Source: Ignelater luminosus
Taxonomy: Eukaryota; Arthropoda; Insecta; Coleoptera; Elateridae
Direction of reading: 5' to 3'
DNA: 64,000 nt
Assembly (NCBI GenBank): GCA_011009095.1
Contig: VTPC01003688.1
Coordinates: forward strand, 57,467-121,466
Position numbers and translations under genes: made by a program. Positions within the stretch are counted from its first letter, which is position 1, and every line of letters begins with the position of its first letter. Shown here one piece after another: positions 54,601 to 64,000 of this stretch. Under the pieces are notes generated by a model. The model had not been told where the DNA came from. It worked only from the letters and a program-made list of their open reading frames with translations, and did no database searches.

Positions 54601-56211
54601 AAAAGACCCGACAACCCGCGAAATCTAAACGGCTCGATAGATCCGAAAGAGCCGAAAAGTCCAAAAGGCTTTGCTGTCCAAACGGTCTGGCAGGCTTGAG
54701 AAGTTTAAAACGCTCAACAGGCCCGAAAAGCCTGATAAATATTTAAACTGAAACCCGGCCAGACTCGAACTCAAGCTTCAATTAGAAAATACAGGCCCCT
54801 ATGCTACCTGCATTGTTAGGAGTATCGGTATCGTGCGGCATAATGGGACTTAGCAAATAACCTTGAAGGGAGGTTTGTTGCTTTAACTTGAAGTTAGTTC
54901 TATAAAAGTGTACTTCTCTAGCTACGGGTGACTACAGTGTCTTCACTTGTATACAGTCAATTTCATATGAAATGCGCCACCTATTAAGAATAAGGCTACG
55001 GGTTTGAAACTTTGCTAAAATTACGTTTTATTATAGCGTATGAAATGATCAGGTTTTCATAAAAAAGAATAACAATTATCAATAACAACAACGAAAACAA
55101 GAGTAATAGTGTGTAACATTGCCATGAACATTTACTCGTCGTGGCATGCTTTCTATCAAGTGGTCTATGTTTTCCTGGGGTATCTCATTCCATATAACCT
55201 CAAGTTAAGTCTCAGCTCGCCTAAGTTGTTACGCTGTTCGATCGGCGATAAGTCCAGTGATCGTGCAGGCCAGGACGACATTTGCAATTGTACTTGCTTG
55301 AGGTATCTTCTGGTAATGTTTTTAGTGTGTGTGGATGTGTGTTATCCTGTTGGAAAATACCGTTTAAAGTTTAGATATTAATTTCTTGTAAGGCTGCAAG
55401 AGATTCATCAACAAATTCTGCATGCTTGTTTCCTGTAATGTCGGTAATTTTTAATTATAAACAAATTTTGTTTTAGGTGTTTTAGGATTTGCCCTCAAAA
55501 AGACCCATGGTGAGCACATTATACAAAATCCAGAATCGATTAACCGCATCAAAGGATTAATATGTGGATTTTCATTGCGGGATTTAAGCAGCATCAGCGA
55601 AATGGAATTCACCCAGATCGGTGGTGAGGTATTTGACAATATTGGAGCATGCACGCCACTTCAAAAGAAAGTACAGTTTGTATTTTGATTTCAAAAGTAG
55701 GATGTTTATGCATTTAGTCTTAGGTCTTAGAAGAGAATTTTCCAAATATTAATTATGATTTGTTTTCTATTCTACTATTCTCTAACAATTTAAATGTCTA
55801 AGCATCCATTTTATTAATATAATTAGTAAAAGGTCACGTGAACATTCCTAATTTTATATCCAGGCACTTTTACAAATCGCAATGCGTGTAACTGTATATG
55901 GGCCACCGCAAGTTTGGAATTCAGGCCACACAGAAAAATTGGGTTTGTTAATAAGCGCTATGGATAAAGAGACTTTACCAAGAATCAAGCCACAAGCTGT
56001 TGAAGGAATTAATCCTGGTACATTGAGAGCAATGGATCCAAATCAACTGAGACGTTTTACAAAAGCTCAAGTTGAATATATGAGCGATTTAACTTTAACT
56101 CAGTATAGGCAGAAAATGGGTTTACCTAGCGATAATCGTCAGGCAGATATTCAATCGTCTATTTTAGTAATTTTTATTCCTATTTTATATATTTTAGACT
56201 ATATCGTGTGA
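51693..56211 (+). CDS. Mesothelin/stereocilin-like secreted, probably GPI-anchored protein
   Basis: Predicted exons are 51693-51765, 51816-51887, 51939-52346, 52420-52578, 55477-55670 and 55864-56211. All have GT-AG ends, with phases 1,1,1,1,0, for 1254 nt or 417 residues. MNIRLLLILDLLLFIQDQLN is a signal peptide. Residues 56-61 (RGVRRR) look like a basic processing site, followed by a Lys/Glu/Asp-rich stretch. From about residue 105 the protein is helical. Exons 5-6 show the superfamily pattern: LICGFSLRDLSSI, a GxC-(P)LQKKALLQIA turn, YGPPQVWNSGHTEKLGLLIS, LPRIKPQAVEGI and FTKAQVEYMS. The end SSILVIFIPILYILDYIV is a hydrophobic tail suited to GPI attachment. Known members act at cell surfaces in adhesion and apical matrix. 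The assignment is by pattern only; the function here is unknown. The 2.9-kb fourth intron holds repeats. Confidence 0.75.
52580..53555. other. Intron 4 of the mesothelin-like gene, unique part
   Basis: No convincing gene. The 106-codon open frame at 52939 has no domain. A competing frame there reads a zinc-finger-like piece; see rejected items. Confidence 0.4.
53560..54835 (+). repeat. 9-bp-periodic minisatellite element, copy C
   Basis: About 1.2 kb of the same decayed 9-bp units in the orientation of copy A, with a short GA run at 53753-53770. It ends in a flank (TAAATATTTAAACTGA, then GCTACCTGCATTGTTAGGA) that is the inverse of the left flank of copy B. Several overlapping open frames of 60-110 codons on both strands follow from the period and are not genes. 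Confidence 0.75.
55090..55440 (-). pseudogene. Tc1-like transposase C-terminal relic
   Basis: On the minus strand, 55355-55325 reads VFQQDNTHPHT (second Asp box), then about 55280-55240 MSSWPARSLDLSPIEQ (third, Glu), and about 55205-55110 EVIWNEIPQENIDHLIESMP then RRVN. These are Tc1-family C-terminal motifs, in several frames. It sits directly upstream of exon 5 of the mesothelin-like gene. Confidence 0.75.
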
Positions 56212-56248
56212 TAATATTATAATCACTTCCATCTAACATAAGAAACAC

Positions 56249-56254
56249 AATAAA
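56249..56254 (+). terminator. Polyadenylation signal of the mesothelin-like gene
   Basis: AATAAA 38 bp after the stop codon. Confidence 0.6.
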
Positions 56255-56259
56255 CGAAG

Positions 56260-57035
56260 TGTTTTGTAGAAAGCTACTTTTTGAACATCTGCAAGTTTAA
56301 CTTTGTACAGAAAACAAGTTTTGTTGTTAGACTCTCAGCCGGCATTTTTGTATGTCTTGTAAAGAACACTCAATATTGTGTTCTACATAATAATGCTATT
56401 AAAATGCAGAAATAATCTAAATTGAGCTGCGTTTTCAGCTAGTGTGAGTACAAATGTACACTATTGATTACTTTAATGTCATCATAATTAAAAAATCCAT
56501 ATTTGAACGTAGGTGTTGTGTACGCATTATTCAGTTAAATGTCAAGGTCTTGGATACCAACAGTAACTTTATTTATAAAAAGAACAGTCCAATTACACGT
56601 CCAGATGTCCTAGTTTCAAATCTTATTTTCAGTAAGTACTATTGATGAAAACATTAAAGAATTATGGGTTACTTTAGGTTAACCATATAAAACAGACACG
56701 TAATAAAAATAAACACTAAATCGGCAATATACAATCCGGTAGTTAGTATCGTCTTTTATATTCACGTACTACGTAATCTCCCAGCAAGACTACTACCTTG
56801 AATTGCTTTAAATTAAAACGTGGGTCAAGAGTTATTATTATAATAAAATTCGGGAAATGCGATTTTTTTAATATTTTCAAATAAGCTGTTTTTTTACCTA
56901 CTACATATTTCATTTAAAATTGCAGTCAAATTCAAGTTTACCTCCTGTAATTACTTTACAAAATTAATTTTCAACATTAACCCAATGTTTCAAAATACCA
57001 AGAAACATATGTACTACATATGTACTACATATTCT
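56260..57035. other. Intergenic, no gene recognised
   Basis: AT-rich; a short CATATGTACTA tandem lies at about 57007-57030. Confidence 0.4.
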
Positions 57036-57039
57036 TTGA

Positions 57040-58430
57040 TTATTCTATAAGCTTGCAAAATATCAAGATGGAATTCCCCTTAGTTGGTAATTATTTATCG
57101 AACAAAGACAAAATAGCACTGCAGCACCATGAAATGCCCAGAGAACACAATTACATCCTTAGAAGAATCGTTAAACATTTGGGGCCAGTTTATAGAAGCT
57201 GAATTAAAAGTTAATCGATAATTCAATTTAATTCGGCGTTGTTGCTAGGATACAGTCAAATTCTGGCTAATCAGATCATCAGAATTTACATTTAATTAGA
57301 ATTAAGTTTTAATCTCAATTAAATATTTAACTCACCTTCTGACCCTTAATTTTTTGATAATGAGACGAAAGAATACAAATGTAATGTACCAGATAAAAAC
57401 TCAAAATTATATTAGCAATGTTGTTCTGAGCAGAGTCAAACAACTTTCTGAGGGTGTGATTGGGTCCCGCCTTGGTTGAAAACGAGCTTCTATCGTTAAT
57501 TTTTTAGTGGCACCCCCAATTCGATGGTAAGACACCTTTCCACGCGATGACGCAAAAGAAGCATCACTTTCAAAATTTTCTCTAGGGGATACAGATTCAC
57601 TAAGTATTTGCTTTTAGTTTTTGTACTGAGCACAGACTCAAGAACAAACAGAATGTGATCCATGAGCTCTAAGAGAATTTAATTCTTTTGGGCTCAGTTT
57701 GGCAAACCTTAATTATTCAAGATGTGTATAAAACAGAGATGACTTCCTTTAAGTTAACATAAAATTACCCGTTTTTGAATTTTGTTTTCCCCTTTTTCGT
57801 CACCAAAATTCTTAAACTCTGATATCGTCTACACCTCAGAAGATTCCAGATGACGTCCGAGTTTAGTATCAGTAAACGGCAGGATTCTCCTCTAGTTCTC
57901 TGTAGGTGCATAATTTTCCAGGAATAATACGTAGAAACTCAAAAATGTTGTTTAACCATGCTAAGATTAGATTCAAAGAATTTAAAATTTTAATTTGTAA
58001 TTGTAATTAAATAGAAGGATGTAATTGTGTTCTCTGTGCACTTCACGGTGTTGCAGGGCTATTTTGTCTTTGGGCGCACGAGGTTCGAAAAGTAATTACC
58101 GACTAACTAAAGGAAATTCCATTTTGATATTTTGCAAGATTATAGAAGAAAAATCTTAAATATTTACATATTTGTTTTAGAATATTGAAACATCTGGTTA
58201 ATGTTGAAAATTAATTTTGTAAAAAAAATGTCCTGGAAATGGCATTAAGTAAACATCGATGCGACTGTTGTGTTCATGTCATGATAGGGAACTTCTCGCC
58301 CTTTAAATTAAACTAAATTGTAAGCCCTTGCTGTAAACTTGGACTTTTTGTAATTACCACAACGACGTGAGAGGTATCTCTTATTTTGTCTTAGAAAAAC
58401 ATTAAAAAAAGTTTTTCCAGAAATTGTGCG
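57040..58430. repeat. Dispersed repeat, copy 2, with one module flipped
   Basis: 57040-57990 is the inverse of 28130-29180, including GTTGCTAGGATACAGTCAAA. 58010-58410 matches 29030-29400 in the direct orientation, including GTAATTGTGTTCTCTGTGCA and TCTCTTATTTTGTCTTAGAA. The B module thus flanks the A module on both sides in opposite directions. Confidence 0.6.
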
Positions 58431-58653
58431 GTTTGAGGTGAAATGACTCATACATTTATTTGCTTATCTAATAATTCTTATTTCTATCTCTCATTTGCTA
58501 TATTATCTTACTTAAACCAAGTGCTTCTTATTTATTTCAAAAACAAACATCTGTTACACTATCTGCTATCTGATTTCATAACATCAATTTAAATACATAC
58601 CTACCTAAATACTAAAAAATGTAATCAGAATTTAAATATAACAGTATTAATAG

Positions 58654-58958
58654 TTAGTTATCAAATAATTCTTCAATAGAATATTCATCGAAGAACGGTT
58701 TCACGACGTTAACAAGCAGTAAATGCACAGATTCACCTATTAAAAGTCCAACTTCTTTATCAAGCTCGTGTAGATATTCGTTTATAACGTTATTTGCATC
58801 TTCAGTTAGTTGTTGATTGTCATTAAATAGTCTACCAAAATATATACTCATTGTAGCTAATTTTCTTGTTACTCTGAAGTCATTCCCGAAGTCAATGTAC
58901 TGCTTGTTATTTCTCGTTGTAATAGAAATGTTCATATAGGACGTGCTTTCTATATCAG
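58654..58958 (-). CDS. Last exon of a takeout/JHBP-family protein (partial gene)
   Basis: After a TTTTAG acceptor the frame (phase 1) gives 100 residues ending at a stop: DIESTSYMNISITTRNNKQY, YIDFGNDFRV, MSIYFGRLFNDNQQLTEDAN, NVINEYLHELDKEVGLLIGE and FFDEYSIEELFDN. This matches the C-terminal part of the insect haemolymph JHBP/takeout fold: an LFN-G/D-xxL turn, an asparagine-rich helix, then a long amphipathic helix ending in a DELF-like motif. Such proteins are secreted carriers of hydrophobic ligands. Upstream exons were not found up to 64000, so they may lie outside the window or this may be an isolated exon. The Met at 58989 lies in intron sequence. Confidence 0.7.
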
Positions 58959-59479
58959 CTAAAACAGAAAGATAAAATAGATAAAACATTATATCGCGAG
59001 CATTAGTGCATATTGGGTTGCCTATTTCTCATTTACAAAGTTATTGATAATAATATTATTGCAATAATAATTTTGAATATTAAAAAATGAATAACAATCA
59101 TAATAATTACGTGTTAAACAATTAAGCGTATTTGCCTTGCAAGATTGAAAAATAAAAAGAATTTAATACAAATATTTAATGTATAGGGTGGCGACTTGTC
59201 CAGATGTATTAAGAGGATTCATTGGTAATTTGTATTTATGCTTATATTATCTTCCCAGTTGACTTTACAGCAATTATGTAAATACAAAAAATGTTCACAA
59301 TTAAAAACAATTTTAGTAAACATAATTTTTATACCCCAAGATTTCGACAACAGCGTTTCTGAATTATAATAATAAAATTGAAACCTTTTTTTATAGATTT
59401 TACATGTAGGATAAAAATATGTTACGATTATTATTATTATTGTTATTGTAGTTAATTCAGGGGGTTAACCGCTGGAAAA
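58959..59479. other. Presumed intron of the takeout-like gene
   Basis: AT-rich, no exon recognised; a short ATT run is at about 59430-59450. Confidence 0.35.
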
Positions 59480-59700
59480 AATTGTGTACACCAAACTTCA
59501 TACTTCACATATTTCATCAGCAATTCACAAAATTCACCTGTTTTATCAGTAATTTGCAGAACTTCATCTACTTTGTCAGTAATTCATAGAAATTCGCCCA
59601 TTTCACCATTAATTCACCGAATTTCATCTACTTTATCAATAATTCACTAAATTTCATCTATTTCATCATTGCTATATTTCATTCATTTCACCATATGTAT
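59480..59700. repeat. TTCATC/TTCAC-rich degenerate tandem tract, copy 1
   Basis: Starts GTGTACACCAAACTTCATA and consists of alternating ATTTCATC and AATTCAC-like words with a period near 18 bp. The same opening and words recur at 63800-64000. Confidence 0.6.
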
Positions 59701-61228
59701 CGATTGACCAAGACTTCATACATTAATATTACCGAATAATACTTACTATTCAATTTTAAAGAATTAAAGGACCTTTACATAAACTGATAAAATGATCTAA
59801 TTATGTATTTTCTAACAACTTATACATCGTGAGTAAAAAGGTAAGGAACCTAGTGTTTATCTCACTATAAATTTAAGATATACGCAATTAAAAATTTAAA
59901 ATTATAATTATAATACCGTATATTATGTACTTACATTAACAAATATACACATACAACTCACTTATTTAAAAAAGTCTGTTTTATTTGACTGCAAGCGTTG
60001 TTCGCGTAAAAATTGTTTATCAGTAATCATTTTCTATATCATATACCTTATTCATTGTTTCACATAAAGTCTCGCGAGAACGTTTCTATTTTTTTTAAAA
60101 CGTGGTCATTTCCAATTTATAGATTTCTAAGGACAGTTCGGGTACAAGTTTATTATAGGATTTTAAGGTTTAAATACCTGTTTACATAGACTAGAAATTT
60201 CTGGAAATTTCTTTTGTATTGATATTTCCTTAATCTCAAGATTTACAACCCCCTTCCTTGCCGAGCAATAAAATATTTTACTGAATGGAAGTTGAAATAG
60301 TAACCTAAACATGTGAAAAATTTAGCTTGTCTAAATCTTTGTACAGTCTTTGTCAAATTAAATGAGAATCTGGATTTAAATTGTATAATAATTACTGTAC
60401 TCTACAGGTTTTTATTGTAATTATGTATTGTAAATTTAAGAATACAAGCATCTAAACAATTTATCTTTTTATTTATTGTAATAGAAACATACAATGCGCA
60501 AAAGTTATTAAGCGATTTAGATCCTTCAAATTCTCATTTAATTTGGCAAAAGCTGTAACATTTTTAAATCTTTATTGCTTTATTGCTTTCCCTTATAATA
60601 CATATAATGTTCCTGTCAAGGTTCTTGAAGGTTTCATTTAATTATATAGTGAAAGAAGCTTCACACTTCTTTTACCGCTTCTGGCAATTTGTAGTACGGT
60701 CAGTAAATTTTACGATTTTTTTAAGGGATTAGGAACAGAGTTTACTAAAATATTGCTTTCTACTTGTCACTAATTAAAGAACCAGGCGGCAACCTCTGCT
60801 TTAACAATGTAAAAGAATTTCTAAAATAAATTTTTGTACGAGTCATAAAAGTGATGTTTGAAGTTTGCTAGAAGAAGAAGAAGAAGAAGAAATCATTATG
60901 TCATTGTCATTTTAAGAGAATTTAATAAACAATCTTTTAAACTTACTCTTTATTAATTATTATTATTATTATTTTTGTTTTTTGTTAAAAAATTCAAATA
61001 TTAAAATTATGTTTTATATTTTGAAATGAGTTTTTTTAAAATATTAATATAACAATCGACTTGTAGATCACTGTTTTTATTAAAAAAGAAAATGCCCAAG
61101 AAACTGTAATTTGATCGTGTCCCCTCTAAATTATTATTTCCCCCCTGATATACGGCTCTGGCTTCGGGCCTGTATCGGAATTGGCATCAATTATACATTT
61201 GTCAAAAAACCTTTAAAGACGTTATTAA
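59701..61228. other. AT-rich, microsatellites only
   Basis: (GAA)n at 60871-60892 and ATT runs at about 60955-60975. No gene recognised. Confidence 0.45.
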
Positions 61229-63061
61229 CCCATTAACGGCCGTTGATACGAAAACGCAACATTAAAGTAATAATTTTTTTATCAAGTACAATAAAACGAT
61301 ATCAGATATATTAAAGTATCTGCTACAAGGTGATGTTTTGTAGTATGTAAATATATTTTTCTCATTACAGAAAATTATTTTTCTTTTGTTAAAATTTGCA
61401 TATGAATCTGACCAACTTCGCTAGTTAAGAGATGTCTTCCTACAATTTCTCATAACTACATTATTATATTGAAAAATCTAAATATTTTGTAATGTTACAT
61501 TGACGAGATATAAATACACATGTTCTAACAGAAAAAATTAAAAAAAAAAAATTTTTTCCTGCAATTTTAATGTTCAGAAAATAATGTTGCGTTATCGCAT
61601 CAACGGCATGATTCATTGTCCACTCCGCTAGCGTATAATATAGCTAGCCCATAGTATTAGACCGACAAAGGGGCTGCAAGTTCTGTAGATTTGTTTGGTT
61701 TGGTTGTAAATAACAGACTTTTAAATGGCATAATAGAAAGCAAGAAATATTTTAAAATTTATAAACGTACCTACTACAAATAACACCATAAAGTAATTTA
61801 AATTTTAAAGGTTTGAATAGGATGTAGTAAAAATTCCACAGATGTGGAACGGATGCAACGTTTTGACTTCGAGAATGCAATTTCTGAGTTACCGACAAAA
61901 TGCAATAAAAACGAGAATGCTGGCAAATTATACAATAAACATACAAATTCTAATAAATATACGTGTCTACACATAATAAAGATGTTGATAAGCGTTAAAA
62001 GTGAATCCGGAGCCGGCAGTAAAAATTTTGCTTATTTAAATTATTGTCTGATTGATATTGCACAACGGTTGCATTATCTCTTCCAAAATCACATATTTGC
62101 AACAGGAACTATACGAGACAACCGCATTCAAATTAGTAGTCTGGAATCTAAAGAAATAATAAAAACTCAACTAGAGGAGCATTTGATTATAGGCTTGACA
62201 GTGGATCAAATATTTGTGTTATTCGATTGCACCACAATTCCATCGTAACAATGATAACAAAGAATATACCAATAAATCCCGTGCAGGATACAAAACGGTA
62301 TGATCAGAAACAGAAGAAAGAAATTAGTGTTCCACAGCTTTTAGTGGTAAAAGAATACATATAATAAAATATGGATGGTGTGAACTTGCACGATATGGTA
62401 TAGCTAACTACCGAATAAAGGTTAGAAGTGAAAAGTGGTGTGACCTCTTTTTATAAATTGCACTGGTAGTGTTTAGTCAACTGTTAGAATCTGTATAAAA
62501 CTGCCAACAATAAAAAGATACCTCAACTCTAATTTCGTTCTTCTATAGTTATGGCACTAATCAAATCAGAAGGTAAAATTGAAGAGGAAAATCAAGATGA
62601 AACTAAAAGGGCATACCAAGGAAGAGATAGACCAACCAAAAACGAATTACTTGACGAGATTAGAAAAGATACGGTCGCTCACAGCATTATTCGCTATCCA
62701 GAAAAGTCGAAAAGAAGATGTAGAATTACAAATTGGACTGGGTATATGTGTACAAAGTGTAAAGTGCATCTTCATCCTGCATGTTTTGATGACTTCCATA
62801 GACAATAGGCTTTCATGTGTGACTTGTCACAAAACTATACTTTTAGAAATAAAATAGAAACTGCATTTTTCAGCTTATGTGTCAGATAATAGTATTTACC
62901 CCATATTCCGCCATTGATGCGAAAACGCAACATTATTTCTTGAGAACACCCTGTATAGAAACATTTTTTTTCTTACGGTGGTACTTTTTAGACTTTAGTT
63001 AGTCTGTATTTAAAAGATGAGCTCTCAAAAACTAAAATTTGATGTCTTGGCCGTTAATGGG
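61229..63061 (+). mobile_element. piggyBac element, internally deleted
   Basis: 13-bp inverted ends CCCATTAACGGCC are flanked by TTAA on both sides (61225-61228 and 63062-63065), the hallmark of piggyBac. The subterminal word GATGCGAAAACGCAACATT occurs at about 61245, inverted at about 61583, and again at about 62912. It carries a decayed transposase. About 1.83 kb, shorter than a complete element. Confidence 0.9.
61830..62808 (+). pseudogene. piggyBac transposase remnant
   Basis: 61844-62248 contains NYCLIDIAQRLHYLFQNHIF and ATGTIRDNRI, the conserved region after the second catalytic Asp, but the N-terminal half and that Asp are missing or unreadable. 62620-62808 gives RDRPTKNELLDEIRKDTVAH and the Cys-rich C-terminal domain (RRC...YMCTKCKVHLHPACFDDFH) ending in a stop at 62808. 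The pieces are in different frames with the middle lost, so it is inactive. Confidence 0.85.
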
Positions 63062-63065
63062 TTAA

Positions 63066-63795
63066 AATGCAGGCTAGGATTTTCTTTTAAAGAAGTGATT
63101 TTTGTTATTGACAGCCGTTATAGCTTTTTTAATAATAACAAAGTAATTTTAAATGCATGATTTTAACTGATTCAAAATAATAGGTACTTTAAGTAAAAGA
63201 ATTCAATTAATTATAAAACAAATGTTAATAATTTGAGTTTTACAGTTTACTAATTAACTATAAATTTAAGTTTAATGATTATAACAATGACAATATAAGC
63301 AAGCACATACATATTCTCACCACAGACACCATCACACCTTGAAAGTAATATCATAATAATAATAATAAAACATTTGCTAATTTCTTTATTTATTTATTTA
63401 CAAAAAACAAGTTTATTTAAAAGAATTTTAATAAGTTTGTAATTTAATTCACAGGTGGAGACTTTAGTTAACTTCAGGTAGTTACTTATATTACGTATTT
63501 TAAGTAAGCTATACAGGGTGGTAAATTTCATTCCGTACCATACAGAAATATCAATTAATTCTAAGTGTCAAAAATTTAGATTTTCAAGAGAATTTCAATT
63601 GCCTAAAAACACGGTATACAAAGAAACAACTCTAAAACTTGAACAAATGTACAAACACTAACATATATAAATTTAAGCAGTAATGAATTTAATTGGAGTA
63701 CACTTTTCATGATTAAGCAATAAAAAGGGAAAAACATTTTGCGGTTAATAAGTATTAAAATTCTTCCTTTATTAGCCTAATAATTACTCGATTAA
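63066..63795. other. AT-rich, no gene recognised
   Basis: (AAT)n at about 63352-63370 and an ATACAGGGTGG motif at 63512. Confidence 0.4.
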
Positions 63796-63799
63796 AATT

Positions 63800-64000
63800 T
63801 AGTAAACTTCATCAATAATTCACACATTTCATCAAATCTTCACAAACTTCACTAAAATTTCACGAACTTCACTAAAATTTCACAAACTTCACTTAAAAAT
63901 TTACGAATTTTACGAACTTCATTAGAATTTCATGCATTTCATTAAAATTCATCTACTTCACATATAAACTTTACGTACTTCATGACGTGTGTACACCAAA
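63800..64000. repeat. TTCAC/TTCATC-rich degenerate tandem tract, copy 2, cut by window end
   Basis: Words such as AACTTCACTAAAATTTCAC repeat with a period near 18 bp. It closes with GTGTGTACACCAAA, the same word that opens copy 1 at 59486. Confidence 0.6.

Overview
This is nuclear DNA from an insect; I do not commit to an order. The evidence is AT-rich sequence, introns of 54-58 bp with GT-AG ends, a Methuselah-type receptor, a takeout/JHBP-type exon, and many mariner, Tc1, piggyBac, jockey-type, BEL and gypsy relics. There is no prokaryotic organisation, no rRNA or CRISPR, and I found no tRNA. One 100-N assembly gap lies at 21216-21315.

Only three host genes can be supported. (1) A minus-strand gene from about 37310 down to 5897 splices in frame into a predicted 824-residue protein. 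It has a signal peptide, two DM13 domains, a Methuselah-type Cys-rich ectodomain and a seven-helix receptor core with a cytoplasmic tail. Its first intron is about 20.8 kb and another is about 7 kb; both are filled with repeats. (2) A plus-strand six-exon gene (51693-56211) encodes a predicted 417-residue secreted, probably GPI-anchored protein resembling the mesothelin/stereocilin/otoancorin superfamily. (3) The last exon of a minus-strand takeout/JHBP-like gene lies at 58654-58958; the rest of that gene was not found and may lie beyond the right edge.

Nearly everything else is transposon-derived. 1-5.5 kb: two decayed LINE fragments, a 5'-truncated jockey-type LINE with a 494-residue open RT frame, and a BEL/Pao relic. 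7.2-14.2 kb and 16.3-37.1 kb (the two large introns): a decayed exon-duplicated gene fragment, complex repeats, an intron-bearing Tc1/mariner-superfamily element interrupted by the gap, a 9-bp-periodic minisatellite element, large LTR-like repeats, two mariners (one nested in an LTR) and a gypsy integrase fragment. 38.6-51.4 kb: a DD41D-spaced element with about 290-bp inverted repeats, a MITE, a decayed multi-copy ORF family, and further copies of the LTR, minisatellite and complex repeats. 52.6-55.4 kb (large intron of gene 2): another minisatellite copy and a Tc1 relic. 57-64 kb: an inverted-repeat family, a deleted piggyBac with TTAA target sites, and two TTCATC/TTCAC-rich tracts.

The point most worth following is the DM13-DM13-Methuselah-GPCR architecture. 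It rests on exact frame and phase agreement across ten exons, and it includes an 18-codon stop-free intron whose retention would preserve the frame. I could not search databases, so novelty is untested.
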